Source of the DNA: Camelimonas lactis
Lineage (GTDB): Bacteria; Pseudomonadota; Alphaproteobacteria; Rhizobiales; Beijerinckiaceae
DNA length: 64,000 nt
Assembly (NCBI RefSeq): GCF_004342915.1
Contig: NZ_SLWL01000001.1
Coordinates: 186,001-250,000 of the forward strand
Reading direction: 5' to 3'
Each line of letters begins with the position of its first letter. Position 1 is the first letter of the stretch. The position numbers and the translations under genes were made by a program. Below are positions 1 to 8,601 of the stretch, one piece after another. The notes below the pieces were generated by a model. That model saw only the letters and a program-made list of their open reading frames with translations. It ran no database searches and had not been told where the DNA came from.

Positions 1-483
1 GCCGAACGAATTGCCGTAGCCGCCGATGCCGGCGACGACGCCGGAAACCAGATGGCGGGTCTTCGGGTGATCCGGCGAACCGAAGCGCAGGGCGTTGAGC
101 GCCGCGATCGGCCGGGCGCCCATGGTGAACACGTCGCGCAGGATGCCGCCGACGCCCGTGGTCGCGCCCTGGTAGGGCTCGATGTAGGACGGGTGGTTGT
201 GGCTCTCCATCTTGAAGGCGATGGCGTCGCCGTCGCCAATATCGATGACGCCGGCGTTCTCGCCCGGGCCCTGGATCACCCATGGCGCGCTGGTCGGCAG
301 CCCCTTCAGGTGCAGGCGCGAGGATTTGTACGAGCAGTGCTCGTTCCACATGGCCGAGACGATGCCAAGCTCGGTGATGGTCGGCTCGCGGCCGATCAGC
401 TCAAGGAAGCGCGCGTATTCATCGGGCTTCAGGCCGTGCTCGGCGACGAGTTCCAGGGTAATCTTCGGGGCTGTGGCGGTCAT
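1..483 (-). CDS. purL: Phosphoribosylformylglycinamidine synthase subunit PurL (partial, N-terminal 161 residues)
   Basis: Large, ATP-using subunit of FGAM synthase, step 4 of de novo purine synthesis; it works with PurQ and PurS in the cytoplasm. The frame stays open to the window edge, so the C-terminus is missing. Visible landmarks of the small bacterial PurL are NEHCSYKSS (about residues 48-55), ESHNHPS (93-99), [12 protein letters not shown] (107-118) and FTMGARP (119-125). The ATG is 48 bp after the purQ stop, as the last visible member of a purS-hydrolase-purQ-purL run. Identification is firm; only the length is unknown. Confidence 0.97.
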   Translation of the reverse strand, partial: MTATAPKITLELVAEHGLKPDEYARFLELIGREPTITELGIVSAMWNEHCSYKSSRLHLKGLPTSAPWVIQGPGENAGVIDIGDGDAIAFKMESHNHPSYIEPYQGATTGVGGILRDVFTMGARPIAALNALRFGSPDHPKTRHLVSGVVAGIGGYGNSFG

Positions 484-531
484 CGGTCGGTCAGTGCTCT
501 GTCAGGGGGGCGGGCCGGGCGGAGGGCGCGT

Positions 532-1227
532 TCAGGCGGCCATGCGGGTGGCGAGGCTCTCGAACAGGCCGCGCCCGTCGGTTCCGCCCACCAGCGCGTC
601 GATCAGGTTTTCCGGATGCGGCATCATGCCGAGCACATTGCGCTTTTCCGAATAGATGCCGGCAATCGAATTGACCGAGCCGTTGCAGTTGGTTTCCGGC
701 GAGACAACGCCATTGGCGTCGCAATAGCGGAAAGCCACCAGGCCTTCGCCCTCGATGCGGGCCACCGCGTCCGCGTCCGCCGTCCAGTTGCCTTCGCCAT
801 GGGCGATGCAGACGTCGATGACCTGGCCCTGCGCGTAACGGTGGGTGAAGGCGGTGTCGGCGCGCTCGACGCGCAGGTGCTGGCGCTTGCACATGAAGCG
901 CAGGCGGTCGTTGCGCATCAGCACGCCTGGCAGCAGCTGGGCTTCGCACAGAATCTGGAAGCCGTTGCAGACGCCGAGCACGAGGCCGCCGCGCGCCGCG
1001 TGCGCCTGCACCGCGGCCATGATGTTGGAGCGGGCGGCGATGGCGCCGCAGCGCAGATAGTCGCCGTAGCTGAAGCCGCCGGGCAGGACCACCAGATCCG
1101 TGCCAGCGGGCAGGTCGGCGTCAGCGTGCCAGACCATGGCGGGGGCGACGCCGGAGGCGTGCTTCAGCGCCCGGGCGATGTCGCGCTCGCGGTTGGAGCC
1201 AGGGAAGGTGACGACGGCGGCTTTCAT
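532..1227 (-). CDS. purQ: Phosphoribosylformylglycinamidine synthase subunit PurQ (glutaminase)
   Basis: Class I glutamine amidotransferase subunit of FGAM synthase, which supplies ammonia to PurL. At 231 residues it has the usual stand-alone PurQ length. The oxyanion stretch PGGFSYGDYLR lies at about 49-59, the nucleophile Cys87 in GVCNG, and the His204/Glu206 pair in MPHPE. The start ATG overlaps the stop of the upstream hydrolase gene by 4 bp (ATGA), so translation is probably coupled. PurS is encoded two genes upstream and PurL directly downstream, which matches the three-subunit enzyme of alphaproteobacteria. Confidence 0.97.
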   Translation of the reverse strand: MKAAVVTFPGSNRERDIARALKHASGVAPAMVWHADADLPAGTDLVVLPGGFSYGDYLRCGAIAARSNIMAAVQAHAARGGLVLGVCNGFQILCEAQLLPGVLMRNDRLRFMCKRQHLRVERADTAFTHRYAQGQVIDVCIAHGEGNWTADADAVARIEGEGLVAFRYCDANGVVSPETNCNGSVNSIAGIYSEKRNVLGMMPHPENLIDALVGGTDGRGLFESLATRMAA

Positions 1228-2186
1228 GATGCGTCCCGTGACGGTTGGGGGGCGAGGGCCCGGCTGAGCGCGCCGCCCATGATGTCGAGAGCGGCTTCGG
1301 CCGCCCTCACGACCTTCGACATGGTGATGAAGCCATGCATCTGGTCGCTCATATGCAGATAGGTGGCCCTTACGCCGGCTTTCTCAAGGGCGCGGGCATA
1401 GGCGGCGCCTTCATCCGCCAGCGGATCGTGGCCGGCGGTGAGGACGAAGGCCGGCGCCAGGCCGGCGTGCGTGGGCGCGTGCAGCGGCGAGGCGCGCCAG
1501 TCGGCCCGGTCCTGCCGCGATACGCCGTAATGATCGATGAACCAGCGCATGGTTTCGCCGGTGAGCGGAAAGCCGTCCAGGTTCATCGTGTGCGATGGCC
1601 AGGCGTCGCGCATGTCCACCGCCGGATAGATCAGCAGCTGGTAGAGCAGCGGCGGCAGATCGCCATCGCGGGCCATCAACGCCATCACCGCCGCCAGATT
1701 GCCGCCGGCGCTGTCGCCGCCCACGGCGACGCGCGCCGGGTCGACATGCAGGCGCCGGGCGTTGTCGATGACGAAGTTTACGGCGGCGACGCAATCCTCC
1801 ACCGCGGCGGGGAAGACATGCTCGGGCGCCAGGCGGTAATCCACCGCGACCACGGCGCAGCCAGCGGCGTTGGCCAGCCGGCGGCAGACGTAGTCATGGG
1901 TTTCCAGGTCGCCGATGACCCAGCCGCCGCCGTGAAAATAGACAAGGCAGGGCAGGGGGGCGAGCTCGTCGGGGCCGGCGGGGCGATAGTAGCGCAGCGG
2001 CACCAGGCCGCCGGGGCCGGGCGCGGAAAAGTTCTCGACCAGCGCCACGTCCGGCGCGTCAGGACCCAGGGCCCGCCGTGAACTGCGGTAGGCCTCGCGC
2101 GCCTCCAGGGGGGACAGCGCCGTCATCACGGGCCGTCCGGCGGCTTTCATGAGATCGAGGACGGTCCGGGCGTCAGGGTCCAGCAT
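1224..2186 (-). CDS. Alpha/beta hydrolase (hormone-sensitive-lipase / acetyl-esterase family)
   Basis: Probable cytoplasmic carboxylesterase of 320 residues; the substrate cannot be told. The HSL-family oxyanion motif HGGG is at about 85-88, the nucleophile elbow GDSAGG gives Ser159, the acid is probably Asp254 (AGHDPLADE) and the base His284 (MHGF). No signal peptide is seen. A GGAG site precedes the ATG. The gene starts 15 bp after the purS stop and overlaps purQ by 4 bp, so it is embedded in the purSQL transcript, although nothing in its sequence points to purine synthesis. Family assignment is secure; its role is unknown. Confidence 0.9.
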   Translation of the reverse strand: MLDPDARTVLDLMKAAGRPVMTALSPLEAREAYRSSRRALGPDAPDVALVENFSAPGPGGLVPLRYYRPAGPDELAPLPCLVYFHGGGWVIGDLETHDYVCRRLANAAGCAVVAVDYRLAPEHVFPAAVEDCVAAVNFVIDNARRLHVDPARVAVGGDSAGGNLAAVMALMARDGDLPPLLYQLLIYPAVDMRDAWPSHTMNLDGFPLTGETMRWFIDHYGVSRQDRADWRASPLHAPTHAGLAPAFVLTAGHDPLADEGAAYARALEKAGVRATYLHMSDQMHGFITMSKVVRAAEAALDIMGGALSRALAPQPSRDAS

Positions 2187-2201
2187 CGCCTTGCTCCAGC
2201 G

Positions 2202-2444
2202 TCAGGAGAGAATCTCGACCCTGTAGTTTTCGATGACGGTGTTCGCGAGAAGACGCTCGCACGCATCCTTCAGGGCCGCTTGCGCCGCTTCAGGTTGGGT
2301 GTGGGCGAGTTCAATGTCAAAGACCTTGCCCTGGCGGACGCCGGTGACGCCTTCAACGCCGAGGGATGAAAGCGCGCCTTCGATTGCTTTCCCCTGCGGG
2401 TCGAGCACGCCGGTCTTGAGGGTTACGGTGACTCGGGCCTTCAT
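2202..2444 (-). CDS. purS: Phosphoribosylformylglycinamidine synthase subunit PurS
   Basis: Small structural subunit (80 residues, normal for the family) that bridges PurL and PurQ in the FGAM synthase complex. The sequence has the PurS pattern: an N-terminal strand ARVTVTLKTGVLDPQGKAIE, then GVEGVTGVRQGKVFDIEL, and a C-terminal NTVIENYRVEIL. A GGAG site lies 5 bp before the ATG. It is the first gene of the purS-hydrolase-purQ-purL run, so the promoter should lie in the bases just upstream, though no clear -35/-10 pair was found there. Confidence 0.95.
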   Translation of the reverse strand: MKARVTVTLKTGVLDPQGKAIEGALSSLGVEGVTGVRQGKVFDIELAHTQPEAAQAALKDACERLLANTVIENYRVEILS

Positions 2445-2813
2445 GGATGCTCCGCACTGTCGGATTTCAGGAGTCTGCCTGGACAGGAGCTCGCCCCGAC
2501 ATATCGGGCGGCTGGTCCGGCGGTTCTGTCACGCCCCGTGGCGGCGAAGGTCCCGCCAGCATCCGGGCTGGCGGTGATCTTTTCCTGACAGGGCGAAAAC
2601 GCCTCACCGGCTCCTGGCCGCCAAATTTCAGGCGGGCTCAAGGGGGGCTTAACCCGTCTTGCGCGTCCAGGCAATCACGCCGGGGCAACTCGGGGCCGAC
2701 GGAGGGCCGTCCGATCGCCGCAGGGGACGCTTCCGGCCCGAAACGCGCTTTTTTTGTCGCCATTCCAGGACTACGGGGGCGGGTGTCCCAGCGCTGGGGC
2801 TCAACGCCGGGGC
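2445..2813. other. Intergenic region upstream of purS and downstream of the MFS gene
   Basis: About 370 bp with no convincing gene; the short open frames on both strands lack family features and good start sites. It should contain the purS promoter. A run of seven T at about 2750-2756 is present, but it points the wrong way to end the minus-strand MFS transcript and has no strong stem before it. Confidence 0.4.
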
Positions 2814-4181
2814 TCAGCGCCGGGTCTTGCGGGCGTGACCGTCGTGGGCGTCGTCATGATGCCCGTCGTCCGCCGTCCCGGATGGCGGCAGGGCGTCGCG
2901 GCCGCCCGCGGGGTCCGGCCGGCGCGCCGGCTCGCCGGTTGGCGTGGTGGTGACCAGGCCGCCGCCGCGCCAGACCAGCCAGGCGTAGCTGCCGATGGCG
3001 ATCACCGACATCACCGGCATGATCACCCGCAGTGAATTGAACGGTTCGTGAAACAGCAGCGCCGCCACGGCGGTGCCGGCGAGGCCGCCGCCGATCTGCA
3101 TGAAGCCGGTGACGGCCGAGGCGGCGCCGGCGATGCGCGGAAACGGCGCGAGGGCGGCCGTGGTGGCGCCTGGCATGATGAAGGCGTTGCCGAAGGCCCA
3201 GAGCGCGGTGGGCGCCATCACCGAAATGAATGACGGCGGCCAGATGCGCAGGCCGATGCAGAAGCCGAGCCCCGAAAGGGCCACCAGCGCCAGGCCGACG
3301 GGCACGAGCCGGGTGGCGTCCGTGCGGCGCAGCAGCACGCCGGCCAGCGCGGCGCCGGTCATGAACGAGCCGGTCTGGGCCAGCATGCCCATGCCGAACT
3401 GGGTTGGGGTCAGGCCCACCTTCTCGATCATGACGAACGGCAGGATCGCCGCCAGCGTATAAAGGCCGCCCGGCGACATGGCGATGAGCAAGGAGGTGGC
3501 GACAAAGGTGCGGTTGGCGAACAGGGTGCGATAGCTGGCGAGCACGGCGCTGGGTCTGGCCAGCGCCCGGTCGCGGTTGCGGTTGGTTTCGGGCGCGACA
3601 AACGCGATCAGCCAGATGGCGACCGAACCATAGAGCACCATGACGAAGAAGATCGCCTGCCAGCCGATGGTCGACAGGATGACGCCGCCGAGGGTCGGCG
3701 ACACTGCCGGGCCGATGGCCAGCATCACGCCAATCAGATTGAGAATACGGGCGGCCTGCTGGCCGCTGTACTGGTCGCGCACCATGGCGCGCGACATGGA
3801 AATGCCCGCCGCCGCGCCAATGCCCTGGAGAATGCGGCCGGCCAACAGCCAGGACAGGGAGGGCGCCGCCGCCGCAATGACGCTGCCGGCGAGGTAAATG
3901 GTGAAAAAGCCGATGCCAACCGGCCGGCGGCCATAGGCGTCGGACATCGGGCCACAAACCAGCTGGGCCAGGGCGAAGCCAATGAAATAGACCGTGAGGG
4001 TCAGCTTGATGGCGGCTGGGGTCGTATCGAAGGCGTGCACCATCGCCGGCATGGCTGGCGTGTACAGCGACATGCTGATGGGGCCGAGCATGACCACGAG
4101 CGCGCCGATCACCGCCGTGCGCATCTCGCTCATGCGCGCCCCAGGGTCCTCGGAGGCGGGCGTCCGCAGGCGCAGCTTCAC
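2814..4181 (-). CDS. MFS drug-resistance transporter, Bcr/CflA family
   Basis: Inner-membrane proton-coupled exporter of 455 residues with about 12 hydrophobic segments. After the first helix the MFS signature DAYGRRPVG follows helix 2, and the segment GRILQGIGAAAGISMSRAMVRD is typical of 12-TM drug/H+ antiporters of the Bcr/CflA type (bicyclomycin, chloramphenicol and similar substrates; the real substrate is not predictable). The GTG start is favoured because GGAGG lies 7 bp upstream and GTGA overlaps the dsbB stop. An internal ATG at residue 17 is the alternative. The C-terminus ends in a His/Asp-rich hydrophilic tail. Confidence 0.9.
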   Translation of the reverse strand: MKLRLRTPASEDPGARMSEMRTAVIGALVVMLGPISMSLYTPAMPAMVHAFDTTPAAIKLTLTVYFIGFALAQLVCGPMSDAYGRRPVGIGFFTIYLAGSVIAAAAPSLSWLLAGRILQGIGAAAGISMSRAMVRDQYSGQQAARILNLIGVMLAIGPAVSPTLGGVILSTIGWQAIFFVMVLYGSVAIWLIAFVAPETNRNRDRALARPSAVLASYRTLFANRTFVATSLLIAMSPGGLYTLAAILPFVMIEKVGLTPTQFGMGMLAQTGSFMTGAALAGVLLRRTDATRLVPVGLALVALSGLGFCIGLRIWPPSFISVMAPTALWAFGNAFIMPGATTAALAPFPRIAGAASAVTGFMQIGGGLAGTAVAALLFHEPFNSLRVIMPVMSVIAIGSYAWLVWRGGGLVTTTPTGEPARRPDPAGGRDALPPSGTADDGHHDDAHDGHARKTRR

Positions 4182-4711
4182 GATCTGGCCTCCGGCGCGG
4201 CGCGATCGCCGCGAGGGCTTCGGGCGACGCGCAGGGAGCCGGCGGCGGCGACCACGACAAGGGCCAGCGAAACCAGGACGTTCCAGCCGGCCATGGACAG
4301 GCCGAACAGCCGCCAGGCGGCGTCGGTGCAGCTGACGACGCGGATCGACTGCAACTGGTCGAGCAGGCTGGCGGCGTCAGCCGGCGCGCCCTGGCCGCTG
4401 CAGCCAGGGGGGCCTGGCCAGAATTTCCACTCCACGCCGGCATGGTAGGCGCCAAGGCCGGCGCTGATGAGGAAGACAAGGGCGAGCAGCAGCAGGCCGA
4501 CGCCGCGCAGACGTTTTTGCGGCTCGGGCGTCGCGGCGATCAGCGCCGCGAGCGGCGCGCCGAAATACCACGGCAGGCGCTGTTGCAGGCAGAGCGGGCA
4601 GGGCTGGTAGCCGAAGACGTGCTCGAAAATGAGGAAAGTGGCGATGACCGCCAGGGCAACCACCATGACGATGAGGGCCGCGCATCGGGACAGGGACATG
4701 CGGGCCAGCAT
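4178..4711 (-). CDS. dsbB: Disulfide bond formation protein B
   Basis: Inner-membrane quinone reductase that re-oxidises the periplasmic thiol oxidase DsbA. The protein has 177 residues from the ATG at 4711, chosen because GAGGAGGCC lies just before it and because longer frames would run into the upstream gene. Four hydrophobic segments are visible. Both essential cysteine pairs are present: Cys38/Cys41 in QPCPLC and Cys104/Cys128 in the second periplasmic loop. It sits 10 bp after the DedA-like gene and overlaps the MFS gene, so the three form one minus-strand operon. No dsbA is in the window. Confidence 0.93.
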   Translation of the reverse strand: MLARMSLSRCAALIVMVVALAVIATFLIFEHVFGYQPCPLCLQQRLPWYFGAPLAALIAATPEPQKRLRGVGLLLLALVFLISAGLGAYHAGVEWKFWPGPPGCSGQGAPADAASLLDQLQSIRVVSCTDAAWRLFGLSMAGWNVLVSLALVVVAAAGSLRVARSPRGDRAAPEARS

Positions 4712-4721
4712 GATGGCCTCC

Positions 4722-5303
4722 TCAGACCAGGAACTTGGCGGCGGCGAAGCCGGCGATGATGAAGAAGACGATGGCGAAACCAATGACGCCGGCGTGGCGA
4801 TCCATCAGGCGGCGGATCGGCTCGGCGAACAGCTGCATGGCGCCGGCGACGAGCGCGAAGCGCAGGCCGCGGGTGACGATGCACAGGGCCACGAACCACA
4901 ACAGGTTGTATTCGGCGAAGCCGGACATGATGGTCACCAGCTTGAAGGGGATTGGCGTCAGCCCCTTCAGCAGGATGATCCAATGGCCATATTCGGCGTA
5001 GGATTCGCGGAACTTCGCCACGCCGTCCTGCATGCCGTAGAAATTGATGACCCACTGGCCCAGGGAATCAAACAGCAGGTAGCCAATGGCGTAGCCGACG
5101 AGCGCGCCAAGCACCGAGGCGACCGTGCAGACGAAGGCGTAAAACCAAGCCTTGCGCGGGCGCGCCAGCGCCATGGGGGCCAGCATCACGTCTGGCGGAA
5201 TGGGAAAGAACGAGCTCTCTGCGAAAGCCACGAGGGCCAGCGCCCAGGTTGCCCCTGGCCGGTTGGCCAGGCTCAGGGTCCAGTCATAGAGCCGTTTGAA
5301 CAT
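4722..5303 (-). CDS. DedA/YqaA-family membrane protein (SNARE-associated/VTT domain)
   Basis: Polytopic inner-membrane protein of 193 residues with the YqaA subgroup layout: an early segment with ALVAFAESSFFPIPPDVMLAPMALA, then a re-entrant region ending in LLKGLTPIPFKLVTIMSGFA. The family is linked to envelope integrity and undecaprenyl-phosphate/lipid transport in other bacteria; that role is family knowledge and is not shown here. It is the first gene of a three-gene run with dsbB and the MFS exporter. Confidence 0.88.
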   Translation of the reverse strand: MFKRLYDWTLSLANRPGATWALALVAFAESSFFPIPPDVMLAPMALARPRKAWFYAFVCTVASVLGALVGYAIGYLLFDSLGQWVINFYGMQDGVAKFRESYAEYGHWIILLKGLTPIPFKLVTIMSGFAEYNLLWFVALCIVTRGLRFALVAGAMQLFAEPIRRLMDRHAGVIGFAIVFFIIAGFAAAKFLV

Positions 5304-5546
5304 GGAGCCCTTCTTATTGAGCGGCGGACCGGAGGTCTAATGCCCTTATGGCGGCCGCCGATATGCGGCCCGGCGTTTTTTGCATGGCCGCCGGATTTCC
5401 GGGCTTCCGGACAGCGGCACTTTGCCAGCGCAGGGTTTCCGGATGATGAATGCCCGTGGCGTGAGCAATCGCGCGATGGCGTCGCTCCGGCCTGTGGCCG
5501 CCTGCCGGATCCCTGGTCCCGAAACGAACCTGGTCCCCAAAACGAA

Positions 5547-5574
5547 AAACGGGCCCGGCGAACCGGGCCCGTTT
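5547..5574 (-). terminator. Rho-independent terminator of purC
   Basis: Perfect 12-bp stem (5547-5558 with 5563-5574). Read on the minus strand the loop is TTCG, followed by TTTTTCGTTTT. It lies about 85 bp past the purC stop. The surrounding gap 5304-5657 otherwise shows no gene; its left part should carry the promoter of the DedA-dsbB-MFS run. Confidence 0.9.
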
Positions 5575-5657
5575 CAACGGAATTTCTGTCGGGATTGGGG
5601 CGGAAATCGCCCCTCGCCGAAAAAAGCCTCCAAGCCGGGGCCCTCAGGCCCAGCGCC

Positions 5658-6425
5658 TCAGGGCTGGACCAGGCGCGGGCCGCCGGCCGTGACGTTCTCG
5701 GCCTCGCCGAGAATGCCGAGACGACGCGCCACTTCCTGGTAAGCCTCGACCAGGCCGCCCATGTCGCGGCGGAACCGGTCCTTGTCCAGCTTGTCGGCGG
5801 ACTTGACGTCCCACAGACGGCAGGAGTCCGGTGAGATCTCGTCGGCGACGACGATGCGCATCATGTCGCCTTCCCAGATCCGCCCCGTCTCCATCTTGAA
5901 GTCGACCAGGCGGATGCCGGCGCCGAGGAACAGGCCGGAGAGGAAGTCGTTGACGCGGATGGCCAAGGCCATGATGTCATCGATTTCCTGCGGATTGGCC
6001 CAGCCAAAGGCGGTGATGTGCTCCTCGGAGACCATCGGATCGTCGAGCGCGTCGTTCTTGTAATAGAACTCGATGATCGAACGCGGCAGCTGGGTGCCTT
6101 CCTCAAGGCCGAGGCGCTTGGCCAGCGAGCCGGCCGCGACGTTCCGCACCACCACCTCGAGCGGGATGATCTCGACCTCACGGATCAGCTGCTCACGCAT
6201 GTTGAGCCGCCGGATGAAGTGGGTCGGCACGCCGATGTCGTTGAGGTTCTGGAATATATATTCCGAGATGCGATTGTTCAGCACGCCCTTGCCGTCAATC
6301 ACCTCATGCTTTTTGGCGTTGAAGGCGGTGGCGTCATCCTTGAAGTGCTGGATCAGCGTTCCAGGTTCAGGACCCTCATAGAGGACCTTCGCCTTGCCTT
6401 CGTAAATACGACGGCGACGATTCAT
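5658..6425 (-). CDS. purC: Phosphoribosylaminoimidazole-succinocarboxamide synthase
   Basis: SAICAR synthetase, the ATP-dependent condensation of CAIR with aspartate in purine synthesis; cytoplasmic. The 255-residue product starts [13 protein letters not shown], as in other Hyphomicrobiales PurC proteins. Conserved blocks include [14 protein letters not shown], and [12 protein letters not shown] near the C-terminus. An in-frame ATG ten codons earlier (6455) has AAGGAG about 15 bp upstream and could be the true start; family alignment favours the shorter form. The gene is transcribed alone, divergently from the ATPase zeta gene, and ends in a strong hairpin. It is not contiguous with purSQL here. 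Confidence 0.96.
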   Translation of the reverse strand: MNRRRRIYEGKAKVLYEGPEPGTLIQHFKDDATAFNAKKHEVIDGKGVLNNRISEYIFQNLNDIGVPTHFIRRLNMREQLIREVEIIPLEVVVRNVAAGSLAKRLGLEEGTQLPRSIIEFYYKNDALDDPMVSEEHITAFGWANPQEIDDIMALAIRVNDFLSGLFLGAGIRLVDFKMETGRIWEGDMMRIVVADEISPDSCRLWDVKSADKLDKDRFRRDMGGLVEAYQEVARRLGILGEAENVTAGGPRLVQP

Positions 6426-6835
6426 CGGCGTATACCGTGTTTTAAGAAAATCCATAGGGGACCGCCGTCGCTCCTTGAAAAGGGATGAAGTCCGCGGCCA
6501 GCGGGCTTTCTGGGTATCCGACCCGCCGGGGCAACCTAGCCGATCGGGGGCAGAAGCACAATGAGTGAGTTAACGCGCTGGCCGGGCGCATTGTCCTGCT
6601 GACGAGCTCAATGCAGACACTTCCGGCTATTTCAAGGCGTTGTCCGGAAATATCTGGATTATATACAGTTTTCGTGATCCCTTATGTGGGGCGCCGGGGC
6701 GGGCGGTCAAGGGCGGCGGACGCCGCCGCCATCCGGCTTCAGCCCACGTGTTTTGCTGGCGGCCACTGGCAAACGCCGGGCCCGCCGCTTACATTGAGGG
6801 TTCGATCTTTTTGAAACACCAATCGGGGCCGCTAC
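6426..6835. other. Divergent promoter region between purC and the ATPase zeta gene
   Basis: About 410 bp without a supported gene. It has a locally A/T-rich patch around 6640-6690 and a promoter-like pair for the plus-strand gene (listed separately). On the purC side no good -35/-10 pair was found. Confidence 0.5.
6640..6667 (+). promoter_or_regulatory. Candidate sigma-70-type promoter for the ATPase zeta gene
   Basis: TTGTCC at 6640-6645 and TATACA at 6662-6667 with a 16-bp spacer in an A/T-rich patch. It is about 170 bp before the ATG, so the leader would be long. Pattern match only. Confidence 0.35.
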
Positions 6836-7159
6836 ATGACGTCCTTTAACAAGCGCGAGGAAGCCTTCGAGCGCAAATTTGTTCTGGATGAAGAGCTGCG
6901 TTTCAAGGCGATGGCGCGCCGCAACCGCCTGCTGGGCGAGTGGGTCGCCGGCAAACTCGGCAAGTCGGGCCAGGACGCGACGGATTACGCCAAGTCCGTC
7001 ATTCTGGCTGACTTCGAGGAAGCCGGCGATGAGGACGTATTCCGCAAGGTGAGCGGGGACCTGGCCGCCGCCGGCGTGTCCGTTGGCGAGCTGGAGATTC
7101 GCGAAACCATGGAGCGGCTGCTGGCTGTCGCCGTAGAGGAGGTTCAGGCCGGCAACTGA
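6836..7159 (+). CDS. F1FO-ATPase inhibitor subunit zeta (DUF1476)
   Basis: Small helical protein of 107 residues with the DUF1476 pattern: an N-terminal block FNKREEAFERKFVLDEELRFK, then ARRNRLLGEW and a C-terminal four-helix region. In Paracoccus and relatives this family binds F1-ATPase and blocks ATP hydrolysis through its N-terminal segment; it is largely confined to alphaproteobacteria. The N-terminal inhibitory stretch is intact here. The gene is monocistronic, between purC and tRNA-Leu, and far from any ATP synthase operon seen in the window. Family membership is clear; the inhibitory function is inferred from homologues. Confidence 0.9.
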   Translation: MTSFNKREEAFERKFVLDEELRFKAMARRNRLLGEWVAGKLGKSGQDATDYAKSVILADFEEAGDEDVFRKVSGDLAAAGVSVGELEIRETMERLLAVAVEEVQAGN

Positions 7160-7301
7160 CGCAGGGGCGCGCCGACGCCTGTCAGGGCCCAGCGCGCGCC
7201 ATGATGCGCGTGCATGATGCGCGTGGCGGTGGACAGATCATCGGGACGGTCCCTTCGGGGCGTTGACCTGGTGCATGGCGTCGCTATGATCCGCGCCCAA
7301 T

Positions 7302-7386
7302 GCCCCTGTGGTGGAATTGGTAGACGCGCTCGACTCAAAATCGAGTTCCGAAAGGAGTGCTGGTTCGAGCCCGGCCAGGGGCACCA
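7302..7386 (+). tRNA. tRNA-Leu(CAA)
   Basis: An 85-nt class II tRNA. The acceptor stem GCCCCTG pairs with CAGGGGC (7376-7382), followed by A and an encoded CCA. The D arm contains GGAATTGGTAGAC, the anticodon arm CTCGA-CTCAAAA-TCGAG gives anticodon CAA (reads UUG), the long variable arm is TTCCGAAAGGAGT-like, and the T arm is GCTGG-TTCGAGC-CCGGC. Confidence 0.97.
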
Positions 7387-7393
7387 CCATTTC

Positions 7394-7424
7394 ACGCCCG
7401 ACGCTCAAGCGTCGGGCGTTTTTT
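7394..7424 (+). terminator. Rho-independent terminator of tRNA-Leu
   Basis: Perfect 11-bp stem (7394-7404 with 7409-7419), loop TCAA, then six T ending at 7424. It begins 8 bp after the tRNA CCA end. The rest of the gap to 7658 shows no gene. Confidence 0.92.
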
Positions 7425-7658
7425 GTGCGCGGGATTGCGGAGATGTCCGCCGCTTCAGGTCGCGGTGTTGTGAAACCGGCGGCCGTTACCGGGCGGCGGA
7501 TCACAAATTGGCCGTTTGCGGCGACGCCGTATGCGTATATCTGCGCACTGAAGCGCGCCGGACGCCGATTCCGGCCCATGGCGCGTATATCCGGCAGCCC
7601 CGCAACCGGCCGCCGCCTGTTTTTGCAAGCGCAGCAAACGAGCTGCAGGGAGTTGGGC

Positions 7659-8000
7659 ATGACCATTCGCCGCATCGAGAACGGCCCGCGCATGAGCCAG
7701 GCCGTGGTTCACAACCAGACCGTCTATCTCGCTGGCCAGGTTGCTGGCGGCGCCACCGTCGCTGAACAGACCCGGACCATTCTCGGCCAGATCGACGCGC
7801 TGCTGGCCGCCGCCGGCTCGGACAAGACGAAGATTCTCACGGCCACGATCTATCTCACCGACATCGCTACGTTCGGCGAGATGAACCAGGAGTGGGAAAA
7901 GTGGGTCGTGCCTGGTGAAACCCCGGCCCGCGCCACCGTTGAGGCCGGCCTCGCCGCGCCGGAATACAAGGTCGAGATCGCCGTCACCGCCGCGATCTGA
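7659..8000 (+). CDS. RidA-family protein (YjgF/YER057c/UK114)
   Basis: Small cytoplasmic protein of 113 residues. It resembles the RidA superfamily, whose archetype deaminates reactive enamine/imine intermediates; the YoaB-like subgroups are less well defined. The conserved Arg91 in PARATVEA, which contacts the substrate carboxylate in RidA, and the C-terminal KVEIAVTA are present. The start at 7659 is supported by CAGGGAG seven bases upstream; longer frames run back into the tRNA terminator. It stands alone between tRNA-Leu and the convergent CAP-domain gene. Exact substrate unknown. Confidence 0.88.
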   Translation: MTIRRIENGPRMSQAVVHNQTVYLAGQVAGGATVAEQTRTILGQIDALLAAAGSDKTKILTATIYLTDIATFGEMNQEWEKWVVPGETPARATVEAGLAAPEYKVEIAVTAAI

Positions 8001-8109
8001 GGCATTCTTGAGTCTGTCAGGTGTCGATGCGCGGGGGCTGCTCCCGCGCATTTTTTTGCCCGGCCGGCCCCGGTCAGCCGGTGGATGCGGCAGGCGTGCG
8101 GAGCGGCGC

Positions 8110-8601
8110 TCAGTTGGCGAGCACCAGGGCCCAGTAGGAGCCATAACCCTTGCCGGGCGAGGTGGCTTTGGCCAGGCCGATGCGGCGCATGTCCGGCAGC
8201 AGCATGTTGCGGTTGTGGCCGGAGGAACGCTTCCAGCGGTTGATGACGTCCGCCACATCGGACGAGCCGGCGCTGAGGTTTTCCGCGGCGGCGCCAGGGG
8301 CGCCATAACGTTCCATGCGCGCGCTGAAATTGCCGTGGGTGAGCTTGCCGTACTGGGCGACGGCGACGGCCTGCTCGGTGGCCGGGGCGTTCAGCGCCGT
8401 ATCAACGCGCACCGGCGACAGGCCCTTTGAGACGCGATATGCGCTGATGAGGCTGGCGGCGCGGGCGGCGTCGGCGGTCGAGACGGAGATTTCCTCGCGG
8501 GGCACGCGCTTTTCCGGCTGCAGGGCGCAGGCGGCGAGAGCGGCGGCAAGGGCAGTGACGGCGCAGGCCGCCCGGATCGGGGAGAGGTTTGTCATGGCCA
8601 T
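8110..8601 (-). CDS. CAP-domain (SCP/PR1-like) lipoprotein
   Basis: Probable envelope lipoprotein of about 163 residues. The N-terminus MAMTNLSPIRAACAVTALAAALAACA has a hydrophobic core and a lipobox LAAC. The mature part is a CAP domain with AAENLSAG, VINRWKRSSGHNRNMLLPDM and GYGSYWALVLA; the SGHNRNML motif carries the conserved CAP histidine. Function of bacterial CAP proteins is mostly unknown. The start is either 8601 or 8595; neither has a strong ribosome site. It converges on the RidA gene and shares no operon with gyrB. Confidence 0.85.
   Translation of the reverse strand: MAMTNLSPIRAACAVTALAAALAACALQPEKRVPREEISVSTADAARAASLISAYRVSKGLSPVRVDTALNAPATEQAVAVAQYGKLTHGNFSARMERYGAPGAAAENLSAGSSDVADVINRWKRSSGHNRNMLLPDMRRIGLAKATSPGKGYGSYWALVLAN

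Noticed and set aside
2854-4479. A 541-residue open frame on the minus strand overlapping the MFS and dsbB genes
   Set aside because: It is a different frame of the same DNA; the Bcr/CflA and DsbB frames have full family motifs, and this one is Arg/Pro/His-rich without any.
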